The notes under the pieces were generated by a model, which saw nothing but the letters and a program-made list of their open reading frames with translations, was not told where the DNA came from and did no database searches. The position numbers and the translations under genes were made by a program. Shown here piece by piece: positions 43,087-53,141 of a DNA stretch of 64,000 nt (positions are counted from its first letter, which is position 1; each line of letters begins with the position of its first letter). This stretch comes from Diphasiastrum complanatum (lineage: Eukaryota > Streptophyta > Lycopodiopsida > Lycopodiales > Lycopodiaceae), in assembly GCA_029204225.1 (NCBI GenBank), contig CM055101.1, positions 60,395,340 to 60,459,339 on the forward strand, given 5' to 3'.

Positions 43087-43551
43087 ATGTTGTTAATAGC
43101 AGCGATGGTTGCAGTGGAGAATTCAAAGATTTATGTCAATTGTGTTGTTTTTCATAATCTGGTTGATGATGATGTCGCTCAAGCATATCGAATCTCTGCA
43201 AATTCATATGTTGACAAATGCATTTGTGTGGTATCTCATTCCCCCAGCTTTCGTGTATTTCGAGAAGTATTGGAGGAGTTACACCGTATGTGCTTTTCTA
43301 CCTCAGACTGTAGCAAACCACTTTGGGAGATGCTTGCTCATATGGTGAACGTCGTTCCTCTTCCAACTCCAGGCGAGAGCCCAGTCTTATTTTCAGTGGA
43401 GAATTATCTTATTTGTGTAGATGTACCTCCAAATGATGGGCTACCTCGTGCTGATATGTCTTTTCAACCGCTTATGCAATGCTTAGACATCGACAATGTC
43501 ATTCGACTATTTATTGCAGTGATTTTGGAGAAATCTGAGGTTGCAGAATGA
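43087..43551 (+). pseudogene. SCD1: SCD1 (DENN-domain protein) gene fragment
   Basis: 154 open codons. From residue 12 the frame follows the N-terminal DENN region of plant SCD1, a RAB GTPase exchange factor needed for cytokinesis and exocytosis: NSKIYVNCVVFHNLV, AQAYRISANSYVDKCICVVS, HSPSFRVFREVLEEL, SKPLWEMLAHMVNVVPLPTP, PPNDGLPRADMSFQPLMQCL and DIDNVIRLFIAVILE, i.e. uDENN and the first part of cDENN. After ILE, where the family continues with an RR(I/V)LL block, it reads KSEVAE and stops. Upstream, TTGTTAATAGCAG and GATGGTTGCAG look like 3' splice sites, so this is probably a genomic exon copy, not a processed one. The full protein has well over 1000 residues with WD repeats; none of that is here. 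The frame is unbroken, so capture is recent or the family is well conserved. Confidence 0.8.
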
Positions 43552-43929
43552 TGCTACATTAACTACAGAACCGATCAGCGATCAGCTTTCATGAAATTGA
43601 TTAGTCTGTCGAAACTTTTCACAAAGGAGTTCAGGGATCCGCTACATCAGAGAAGGAGACCATCTATACACTGGGCGGAAATCAGTAAGGGAAATGTAAA
43701 TAGTTGTCGAAAGTAATAAAAAGGGAAGTCGTCAGATGTGGGGGTTGATGCACGTCGGATGTAGGAGTTGCTGAGAGAATATGATGTCTGATGTATATAG
43801 TTTAGATGGAAGAAAGAGTCTGGAAGAGAAAGGATGTGGGGATGTGGATGTGGCTTGAGAAGGTGACCGAGTATTTGAGGAGGGGTGGGTTAGGTCAGGT
43901 TAGGCTTTAGGGTTAGGGCTGTGAAATGT
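43552..43929. other. Flank of the SCD1 fragment; no gene recognised
   Basis: A plus-strand stretch at about 43590-43720 can be read as LISLSKLFTKEFRDPLHQRR, unidentified. GTCAGATGT, GTCGGATGT and GTCTGATGT words at 43735-43790 resemble half sites of the palindromic motif at 37455-37998. A TTTAGGGTTAGGG stretch lies near 43903. Confidence 0.4.
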
Positions 43930-45256
43930 AGGGTTTGGACATTTAAAAATAAATAAACTTTGAAATGAAGAAATTGAAAAAAATTTACAAGAGGCACCAA
44001 ACTTCAAATTTGAAACGTTGAAGTGATTCTCTCTAAAATTTTTTTCCAAAATTCTGGCAATTCTGACCCATCTCCACTAATTTGATCATAACTTCCTTAA
44101 TATTGATCCAAATCAAACAAACTCAGTAGCTTTGAGAAGCTAACAACAAGCTCTATCAGCCTATAGGATCAGATCAATGTTTTAATGTGATTTGATAGGC
44201 CAAATCTACAACTGAACATGTCTGAAAATTTTTGAAAAAAGAAAACTAACAAAACTAGAGCTAGGAATCAAGAATTGTCATAACTCTTTGGATACTAACC
44301 CAAATGAGCTGCCATATGATCAGATCAAAGCTAAGACAATGCTTCAAAATCCTATGTATAGAAACTTGAGATTAAAACTCAAATCACATTTGAAAAATAC
44401 AAACAAAGTGAAGTAAAATTTCTAATCACCTATTTTGACAGCTTTTGGGAAAAGTGCAATAACTTTTGCATCTCTTATCCAAATGCCTTGCAAATTAGTG
44501 CAAATGAAAGATAAGACAAAGCGCTACAAATTAGAAATAGAAAATGAATTTGACTATCGAAAATTGGTCTGAACAGACCGGAAAATTTCAAATTTAAAAA
44601 TTAGCAAAAAGAAAACTACAAATGCAACAAACTTATCAAATCTAATGAAATTCACATAGAATCATCATGAACTTAGGATCTATGCCCTGAAACCAAGAAA
44701 TGTCATGTGCCAAATCCCAAACTAATAGCAATTTCAATTGAAGTAAAGCTAATAGCAAGAAAAGTACAAGACCATCAAGATAGCATATCCATAGAAAGCT
44801 AGAGACAATGAGATATCAATGGAATCACATTAGCAATAAAATAAAGAGTACAATCAATGAACATTGAGCATGGATTCATGTGGATAGGGCACATGAGACC
44901 TAACAATGGAGATCCCTATGGCTCACATTCACAAGGAAGCTAGAAGCTCTCACTTGCAAATGAGCCAAAAGATTCACAAATTGATGTCTCTTGTTTAGTT
45001 ATAGACAATGCTCTTACTTAACTCAACTTAACTATCTCTTGTTAAGTATTAGTAAACTAGATTGGGCCCTTGTTGGCTTATTATCCTTATTAATTACTTT
45101 GGAGGGCCTAAAGAGGGAACCGCCTTGTTATTAAGGCTAATAGCTCCTTTTGGGCCTACAAAGCTTACAATGGATATTATATTGCCTTGAAAAGCATTGA
45201 TATACTAAAAGTACATGACAGTTTCATGCACCAAAGAGATGCTATAGATCAAAAGG
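43930..45256. other. AT-rich, repeat-like; no gene recognised
   Basis: Blocks with CATAACTTCC/CATAACTCTTTGG/AATAACTTTTGC followed by ATCCAAAT recur near 44090, 44280 and 44460, each with an AAGCTAAGACAA or similar word nearby. They look like a decayed tandem array or an LTR-type sequence. No frame is usable. Confidence 0.45.
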
Positions 45257-45562
45257 ATGGTAATGGATCTTAACTTGCTTAATTATCAAAAGTGTCCAAT
45301 CATCTTTTGTGATAACCTTTCAGCCCAAAGTTTGGCAAACAATCATTTTTTTCATGCAAGGAGCAAACATATCGAAGTGGCTTATCATTTTGTGAGTAAA
45401 CAAGTCATGGAAAAGAAAGTGGAGCTTCAACATGTCTCATCAATGGAGTGTGTGGCTGATATCTTCACTAAAGCATTGGAAAAGGACTTGTTTATGAAGC
45501 ATAGAACTCATCTTGGAGTACTATCAAAATCTATGCCAAAACTAGTTGAAGAGGGAGTGTGA
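45257..45562 (+). pseudogene. C7a copia RNase H C-terminus
   Basis: 101 codons with CPIIFCDNLSAQSLANNHFF, HARSKHIEVAYHFV and ECVADIFTKALEKDLF, the end of copia pol. The usual N in (N)P after LA is altered. It begins abruptly at about 45255, so everything upstream is lost. It ends in the polypurine tract beside the LTR. Confidence 0.8.
45549..45557 (+). promoter_or_regulatory. C7a polypurine tract
   Basis: AAGAGGGAG immediately before the LTR start TGTGAAAAATTC. Confidence 0.7.
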
Positions 45563-45838
45563 AAAATTCAACTAGTTTAGTTAATCTAAATTGGCAATTT
45601 TGAGGCCACTATCAAATTTCAACTTAGAGATAGATTTTTTTTATGTCAATAAGATGTAAAATAGTGTTTTTACTATTTTGGGCAAGTAGATATGTTGCTA
45701 AGGTCATATTTAGACCTACTCTAATTGGCTAATATAGATACATTGCATTTAGTCACTAAAAACTAGGTCTTTGGTGAAGTACCTAGAAGTTGCTATCTTA
45801 GGGCAAGTGGCCAAGTGAAACTATGGCTGTTGTGAAAA
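45558..45838 (+). repeat. C7a 3' LTR, truncated
   Basis: It starts TGTGAAAAATTCAACTAG and aligns with the reversed C7b LTR up to GGCTGTTGTGAAAAG, then diverges just before the TATA-box region. Confidence 0.65.
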
Positions 45839-45849
45839 GTTATGATTCA

Positions 45850-46481
45850 AAATGCACTTAATGGATCTTTGATCTTGGGTCAATTTGATCAACACATCTA
45901 GAACTAGTTAGAAGGTCGAAATCAACAATTATAGCATGCTAGTCTTGCATAAATCACATAGATCTGATCATGAACATAAAAATATAGTAAGGTACTATCT
46001 TTGTCCATACAACAGCAGTAGCCTACTATCCTTCAAACGTGAGGATTCAAGATCTACAAGAAAATCAACATTCTATCATAGAAACTCAAGGTATATGAAA
46101 AAATGACATGAGATGGACATAGAATCAACAAAGATGAGATCTCCACACAAATGATAAACTAATGAATTATGTTCTCCACGCAGGTACAACTATTTATAAC
46201 AGCCAATATGTCATTTGGCCCTATTCTCCAACTATGCCCTAAAATGGCAACTTCTAGGTATTTAACCAAGAACCTAGAAAAACTAATCCAAATGCAATGT
46301 ACCAAATTTAACCAATTAGAATGGGTCCAAACTCGAAGTCATTAACTTAGCTACTTGTTAAAAATAGTAGTAACACTATTTAGAGCTTTATTGACATTTA
46401 TGAACTAACTCTAAGCTGAGATTTCACTTTGGCCTCCAAAACTGCCAAATAAAATATCGAAACTAGTTGACAATTTTCACA
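45850..46481 (-). repeat. C7b 3' LTR with TATA box
   Basis: In minus sense it starts TGTGAAAATTGTCAACTAG beside the polypurine tract (46482-46490). GTTATAAATA at 46191-46200 (minus) is a likely LTR TATA box. The far end is uncertain. Confidence 0.6.
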
Positions 46482-47340
46482 CTCCCTCTTCAGCTAGTTT
46501 TAGCATAGAATTTGAGAATACTCCAAGTGAAGTCCTATGCTTTGTAAGAAATAATTTTCCCAATGTTTTGGTGAAGATATCAGTCACACACTCCCTTGAT
46601 GAGACATGTTGAAACTCCACTTCCTTTGCCATGACTTGTTCCCTCACAAAGTGATATGCCACCTCAATATGCTTGCTCCTAGCATGAAAAATAGGATTGC
46701 TTGCCAATATTTGAGCTGAAATGTTGTTACAAAAGATGATTGGAATTTTAGAAAATCTAGCAAGTGAAAATCACTTACCATCTCTTGATGCATAACATCT
46801 CCTTTGCACAAGAGGTAAGTGCTTTGTACTTGGCCTCACTAGATGACAATGAGATAGTAGCTTGCTTTTTCAACATCCAAGAGATAGCTCCATTACCTAT
46901 AAGGATAGCATGTGCACTTATGGACTTCCTATCTATTTGATCTCCTGCAAAATCTGAATCTGACAATCCATACAAGTTAGGAGATGATCCTCCATAAACA
47001 ATGCCAAAATCTTGAGTTCCCAAGATATATCTCAAAACTCTTTTTCCTAGTTTCCAATGCTCCTCAGTAGGATCTTGCATGAATTGGCTTAATCTACCAA
47101 AACAATAGCTTAGATCAGGTCTTGTGATGGTTAGATATATGAGTGAACCAACTAGCTTTCTATAGAGAGTAATGTCTTTGAAGGATCTTTCATTACCTCT
47201 TTCTTGATTCATCTACACATTTAGGTTCATCAAAAGATGTTAGTAAAGAAAAACTTTTACCACCAACGATTTGCGTACCCTTTTCATCATATGTGAGTCT
47301 CAAAGGATGTTGTCTTTCTCTTGATGTCCTCCTTGGCTTT
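46477..47340 (-). pseudogene. C7b linker, RT end and RNase H; RT core deleted
   Basis: RNase H: 46477-46707 (ASNPIFHARSKHIEVAYHFV, ECVTDIFTKTL). The 46775-47212 frame carries LYRKLVGSLIYLTITRPDLS, RVLRYILGTQDFGIVYG, SDSDFAGDQIDRKSISAHA and LSSSEAKYKAL. Directly upstream the frame reads RRTSRERQHPLRLTYDEKG, the linker after integrase, so fingers, palm and the YVDD loop are missing. A stop separates the two RNase H parts. Same family as C7a and close to C8. Confidence 0.8.
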
Positions 47341-47375
47341 TGACTTGAAGTAGGCTCTTCACCATTAACATCATC

Positions 47376-47755
47376 AACATGTTATAAATAGCTATACTAG
47401 CATGGAGAACTAATCTTGTTGTTCTCATTTGGTATGGAGAACTTTCCTCTTTTGATTCTATGTCCATCTCTTTCATATTTCTCATGATATCTTGATTTCT
47501 GGTGTGTACATGTAGAATGTGAATTTTCTTCGTGTACTTGAATCCACACATGTGAATAATAGTGTGTTGCTACTATTGGATGGAAAGGGATAGTACTTTA
47601 TCAGATGTTAGTGATTTTGATCAAATCTAAATGAATTTCTAAGTTCTAGCATGATAGATGTATGATTTCTAGCTTGTGAATGATTTTAGATGTGCATCCA
47701 AATTTATCCAAGATCTAATTGTGTTTTGGATCTAATTTTCTCACAACAGGTCACT
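47376..47755 (+). repeat. C7-family LTR fragment, plus orientation
   Basis: From TGTTATAAATAGC it matches the transcribed part of the C7b LTR (TTTGATTCTATGTCCATCTC, TGATTTCTGG, GATAGTAC) in the opposite direction. It cuts off C7b on its 5' side. The likely end is TTTTCTCACAACA. Confidence 0.6.
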
Positions 47756-48456
47756 CATGGAATAGTACCTAATTCACACCTGTCTTTTCCGTTGAGCACG
47801 AGCTGAAAACAAATATTGAGGTATACTTCTGGATACACTTGTTCCTTTATTGTTTTCTTAGAGTGAGTGAAGTATGAATACAACTCTTAAGTAGGTAAAT
47901 CAATTGTATTTCGATGATGAATAGATGGTTTTGTTTTTAAGCGCTCGAAACTTTTATGTTACATGCTTCGTGTGTGCTAATCACCTATGATGGATAGAAT
48001 GACTAATGGACACCTTGGTAATCAATCCATGGTAGTAGTACATAATCATATTACATGGTGGGTGAATGAGGCAATTAGAGTAAAGGTCATTTGACTTGTT
48101 ACAAGTTATAAACTTTACATCTCGAACTCTTGGAACATAGAGGAAGGGCTAATAGGAACCCGGTGAGGTGGAATATCCTCCCCGATTTAGGAAACCGAAT
48201 ATAACTATTTTTATTTTCATACCACATCTAGAGCACAATTCATAGTGTACCATTGGAGTACACACGCACTATAGGATTCACGGGCCCTTGGAACCCAAGC
48301 CCATTCACTAGCACGAGCATAAGAAGAAAATGAGCCAATCAAGCCATGGTAACCCCAACTGAAGTTGCCAGTGAAAAATCCAAGTAACAACCTACTCTAA
48401 GACCATTGTCAATTTCTATTTATGTAAGGCCACTAAAGATAGTAAGGGAGGGAGAA
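47756..48456. other. No gene recognised
   Basis: Mixed sequence ending in a purine tract (AGTAAGGGAGGGAGAA) before a possible LTR. Probably the 3' internal end of a lost element. Confidence 0.4.
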
Positions 48457-49212
48457 TGTAGTAATCATAGGTAACGGGTCATCCAGAACATGAAAGATAC
48501 ACTACAATCTGGAACCTAAGTAGTAGGCTCAAAATTTGTGTTAGGGGAAACTTGCGTGGCGACATGGGTAAGATAACCAATTGGCCACTCTTGAGACTCA
48601 CACGTACAAAATGTACCACCAACCATCCCAGAGAAAAAACACCCTTATACGACTAATGTGAGCCACCTTGGGAGAATCGTGAATAGACGGTCAACCTCGA
48701 CGAGAGTGATAAACTAAGGGAATGATATACATTAAGAGCCTAACAAGGAAACTAGGCTAACATCAATTCTTATTAGTAAGAGAAGGTTTTTTTTGGGAAC
48801 AAGGGAAGAAGGCAAAAGATAATACAAGGGAGGTTATGAATGAGAAAAGGATCCATAGCTATGAATGGTACTTAATGATCAATTATAGGACCCAAGAAGT
48901 ATCTAACTAAAAAGCTGAATCGAGAGCCATACTCAGCTCAAGGAGGATAGTTTAGAGCAAGGTATACATTAGAGGAGTTTCGAGCACCAAAAGGGCCTTT
49001 TGTCAAGATGTTTTTTTTGCTTTTCAACTATTCGACGTACACTTGGCCCAGTTATATATTTATACCTGTGAAAGAACGTAACATTGTTTGACGGTTGGAT
49101 TTTTTTTGGAACTTTCCGGTCATATTTTTATACAATTCAAAACTCCCGCCGGACAAGGTCCTGACTTGTGATTTCGCTACCCGTGAGTTTCATGAGTGCC
49201 CGGGACCTAACA
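48457..49212 (+). repeat. Possible LTR, 756 bp
   Basis: It begins TGTAGTAATCATAGG after a purine tract and ends CGGGACCTAACA. A TATA-like TATATATTTATACC lies at about 49052. Only one copy is in the window, so the boundaries are a guess from TG..CA and the purine tract. Confidence 0.4.
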
Positions 49213-50104
49213 CTTGTGGTTTGAGTAAGTCTCTTTTGATCTACTCGTAGTTAGAGTAACATATATGATTTATGAAAGACCGCCAGCATTTATTACAAAT
49301 TTGGTTTTTTATTTTCATACTAATTCATCTACTTTTAGTTTCAAACTCTAATGTTCATCTTGTTTTAGCTTTGCCTCAGTTTCTGTTTGTAATGAAAAAG
49401 ACTCTGATGGCTCTTGGATACCACGTATCTATAGAAAATTTCAGTGGATTCTCATGCATCCCTCATCAAGAGGTATTTCTGGTGAAAAGAGAAAATCAAA
49501 TATGGATTATAGGAGCTTTTGGAAAGGTAGAATTTTAGACTTCAAAGTTTCACCTAGTGGTCGATCCATTTCAGAGGTCTTGGTTCAACATGTCTACATG
49601 CATAAGGAAATTAGATTGGAAGGCGTAAGTTCAAATGACAGACTCAAATGCGATTGTCAGTTTTGGAGAATCTTTTGCTTTGAGTTTTTCATCAATCATC
49701 TAGACGTGTATCTGAGTATTCAAATGATATATAGTTTTATGGGTTTGTGCAGATTTGTATCCATATTCAAGCATAATCGAATGGCAACCTATACAATCCC
49801 TTGTTGGCATCATGGATGTTATTCATTTTGATATTGGTCTTCTGCAATACAAGAACTGCTCCACGAGATCACTTTTGGATTCTTGTATTTTCTTCTATGA
49901 TTCATCTTACACACCATCCAGTTTAGGTGGAAGATTAGAGGCGATATCATTACCCTCTTTCTCAAGTGAAGAATGGATTCCTCTAGATTTCACCATAGTA
50001 GAGAGCTTTTGATCAAAGTTTTTTATGGACATTCAAAACTATATGAAATTTAGCACAAGTTCAAAAAACAATAGGTTGCACTGGTTTCCGCCTTTTGCAA
50101 TGTT
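49213..50104. other. Overlapping plus-strand ORFs, unrecognised
   Basis: Frames at 49272-49538, 49454-49831 and 49755-50012 show no domain known to me. The first and third are in the same frame with several stops between. This could be a decayed gene or chance. Confidence 0.3.
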
Positions 50105-50530
50105 TGTCTGATGATCCGTCAAAACTTCAAATCTAGTTCCATACAAATAATGTTGTCAAATTTTCAAGGAATGAACAATTGCAAACTATTCCTTCTCATA
50201 AGTACAATACCTAGACTGAGCAGGATTGAGTTTCTTGCTTTCATAAGCCACAAGATGTCCATCCTGCATCAAAACAGCTCCAATAGCATAATCACTAGCA
50301 TCGGTCCTAACCACAAAAGTCTTATTAGGATCGCCAATGATTAGTATTGGTGCCGAAGTGACACTTTTCTTAAGCAACTCAAAACAATTATTCATATCCT
50401 CCGTCCACACCACTAGTGGACTCTTAGCCCTCCGGCTTAGCTTCTTATAGCATTTCAAGGCCTGGGTAAGGGGAAATGCCAATCGAGCAAATTGGAAAAT
50501 ATGTCGACAAAAAAAGCCCACAAACCCCAA
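50105..50530 (-). pseudogene. G2 RT connection and RNase H start
   Basis: FVGFFCRHIFQFARLAFPLT, WTEDMNNCFELLKKSVTSAP and VVRTDASDYAIGAVLMQDGH, the usual gypsy RT thumb followed by RNase H with its first catalytic Asp. After a stop at about 50185 the frame continues with FAIVHSLKI and FEVLTDHQT, then ends in unrelated DNA. Confidence 0.8.
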
Positions 50531-50581
50531 GATAGACTTGATTTCTCGAACTGTGGTGAGAATAGGCCAATCAATAACCCT

Positions 50582-51775
50582 CTAGATACGATCAGCCTCA
50601 ATCTCCACCCCCCGTTCAGAAATCTTATGCCCTAAGTAGGACAATTCCTTAGCAAAAAAGTCACACTTAGTCTCCTTGGCAAAGAGCTTTTCCCTTCTTA
50701 GAATGTCCAAGACAATCCTAAGATGTTCTTTATGTTCCACCAAAGTCTTACTGAACACTAGGATATCATCTAAGAATACCACTACGAATTTTCCCAAATA
50801 TGGCTTGAACAAATCGTTCATCATTTGTTGGAAAGTTGCCAGTGCATTGGTCAAACCAAAAGGCAACACCAGAAATTCGTAGTGACCAAAGTGAGTTCGA
50901 AACCCGGTTTTTGGTATATCTTATGCCTTAATGCATATCTGATGGTAGCCCGATTTTAGATCTATCTTGGTAAAGTACCCAGCACCACCAAGATAGTCTA
51001 TTAGATCATCCATTTGCGGCAGTGGATATCTATTCTTAACGGTTACCTTGTTCAATTTCTTATAGTCGACGCAAAACCTTATAGTCCCATCTTTTTTGGC
51101 CACCAGAACCACTGGTGATGCCCAAGGAGACTTACTAGGTTGTACCCACCCCTTTTTCCAGTAGTCATGTAACTGCCTATGTACCTCAGCTTCTTCCGAT
51201 GCACTCATCCTATAAGGACGCTGTGCGATTGGAATTGCTCCAGGTATTAGGTCAATTTTATGATCAATTGTCCTTTCTGGTGGTAAACCTACAGGAAGGT
51301 CTAAAAAAACATCATTGAATTCCTGCCTAAGTTCATTATAGGCTTCAAATTTTGTAGTGTTCTCACTGGTTATATTTATGGCATTTATTTTAAGTTCTTC
51401 ATCATTGCAGCAAATGATATCATTATGAAAACATAAATAAACTTTAAAATCAGAATTCTTCATAATAGAATTAAGTTCCTGTTTAGAATAAAGGTTAACA
51501 TTTTTAGTGTCAACACTTAAACTAGCCTTGATCTTAATTAAAGAATTCTCATGCTTAAAAGATAAAGATTTCTCAACAAAATCAATTCTCAATGATTTGT
51601 TCTTATCAAAATGCCATCGTTGCCCAAGAACAATATCTACATTAGCTAATTGAACAGCATGGAATTCTAGTTTTTTAGAATAATCTTGAATGTGCAATTC
51701 TACATTAGGAACAATAAAATCCATCAAATTGGAATTACTTCCCGATGCCATTGTCACGCGGTATTTTTTTCTCAC
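50582..51775 (-). pseudogene. G2 reverse transcriptase
   Basis: 50921-51775 carries [55 protein letters not shown] and [20 protein letters not shown]. After a stop at 50920, 50582-50869 has [19 protein letters not shown] and the catalytic loop VVFLDDILVFS, then LSYLGHKISERGVEI. Fingers, palm and thumb are all present, with the loop Asp pair intact. Breaks near 50900 and 50570. Confidence 0.85.
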
Positions 51776-52145
51776 TTTTTCTGGTAGGAAGGTTTAGCGT
51801 CTGCACCAAATTTACATTAATAAAGTTATGAGTGGATCCCGTGTCAAAAAGAACATTAACAACTTGATCATTAACTTTACTTTTAATGCAAATAAGGTGA
51901 TTAGGACCAAAAACTAAAGAACTAAGAAAACAAACATCCATCTCATTACTTTGATATAGGTTGAAGCTTGTTTTTTGACGCAATCACGTGCAAGGTGACC
52001 CTCGCCATTGCACTTGAAGCACAGGTTCTTCTTATGAGCTTCAGCTTTATCATTGCCACCATGATGGTTTTTAAAATTTTTCTTGGTTTTCTTAGGATTG
52101 TTGGAATTGGGATGTGTTTCATTAACAACTTCCCTATCCTTCCTC
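51735..52145 (-). pseudogene. G2 zinc knuckle and aspartic protease
   Basis: The CCHC knuckle CFKCNGEGHLARDC lies at about 51980-52025. The protease frame 51735-51983 has VNVLFDTGSTHNFINVNLV with the catalytic DTG intact. The frames for knuckle, protease and RT differ, so at least two shifts have occurred. Confidence 0.8.
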
Positions 52146-52150
52146 TTAAA

Positions 52151-52460
52151 TTAAAAACCTTTTTTCAGCTCATTAGGCTGTTGATTTACAACCCTAATCG
52201 CATCTTCTAGGATTTTTGGATGGTTCCTACGAACATCCACTTGATAATCTTTTGGTAACCCATCAATAAACATTAACATTTGTACCTTAGGTGGAATATC
52301 ACTATAAAGTGGATTTAGGTACTCATGAAAATCTTGAATAAACTGTTCCAAACCTTTATTCATGGTTAGATGACACAACTTTTGGAAGTGTTCATAGTCA
52401 TCTGAAAGTGGTAGAAATTAATCCCTAAAAAGCTTGCAAAAATCATCCCATGTGAAAAGT
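52151..52460 (-). pseudogene. G2 gag C-terminal part
   Basis: MNKGLEQFIQDFHEYLNPLY, FIDGLPKDYQVDVRRNHPKI and the preceding WDDFCKLF-x-D..LPLSDDYEHFQKL are typical of the gypsy gag (retrotrans_gag) domain end. Cut at about 52460. Confidence 0.7.
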
Positions 52461-52469
52461 ACAGTACTA

Positions 52470-53141
52470 ATGACCATAAATGGATCTTTGAATGATCCAC
52501 AAGGTGATTGTATGCTTGTTAAACAATCTATCAGAAACTAGTCATCAGAAAACAAAATCTAGTTTAGCAGCTTGATAGGAAACAAGTAAAGACAATCAAA
52601 GCATTGATCAATTAGTGTAATCCAACTCCACACGTGTGGAAATAAGGCTGTAGTATGGACTGTAGACAGTGTTTACAAAGTGCCAAAGCTGGGTTTCATT
52701 GGAAATCAAGAGTAATCACCATACAATGAGAGAAAACTTGAGTTTCTCCTTGAGGCTCCCAAAATTTTTTATCTTCTCACTATGGAGAATGGGAATACAT
52801 AGTAAAACACACTTCCTTTGCTAAGTTAGGTGAAAATACAGCATGTAATAAGGAAGTAGACTCCACTTTTTTGCCCTAATGTGAAAACCCTAGCCTAGAT
52901 CCAAGAGTCATGCTTGGTAGGTGCATGATAGGTACAAATCTCATTATAAATCATGGTCTAGATCCTACAAAGTAGGAATCACTACCAAATGGACACAACC
53001 ACTCCTCTTGACTCGTAGTAACCAGCTTTAGGTGTGTATGTACAAGTGGCACTTTGGCCATTCAAGTAACCAACAAACAATATTGACAAAATGTACAATA
53101 TTCTACATGGCTAGATTTGCCAATGTAGGCAATTTTTCACA
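52470..53141 (-). repeat. C8 3' LTR, left boundary unclear
   Basis: It ends GGCAATTTTTCACA directly before the polypurine tract (minus GAGGAGGAG at 53142-53150). The right end resembles C7 LTR starts. The left end was not found. Confidence 0.5.

Larger units (their letters stand above)
50105..52460 (-). mobile_element. Ty3/gypsy element G2, without LTRs or integrase
   Basis: On minus: gag end, zinc knuckle, protease, RT and the start of RNase H, in gypsy order. It is cut in gag at about 52460 and in RNase H at about 50105. A second copy of its RT part lies at 63331-64000. Several frame breaks. Confidence 0.85.

Noticed and set aside
43897..43930. Telomere-like TTTAGGGTTAGGG
   Set aside because: Only about one and a half plant telomere units in a GGTTAGG-rich stretch; too short for an interstitial telomere.
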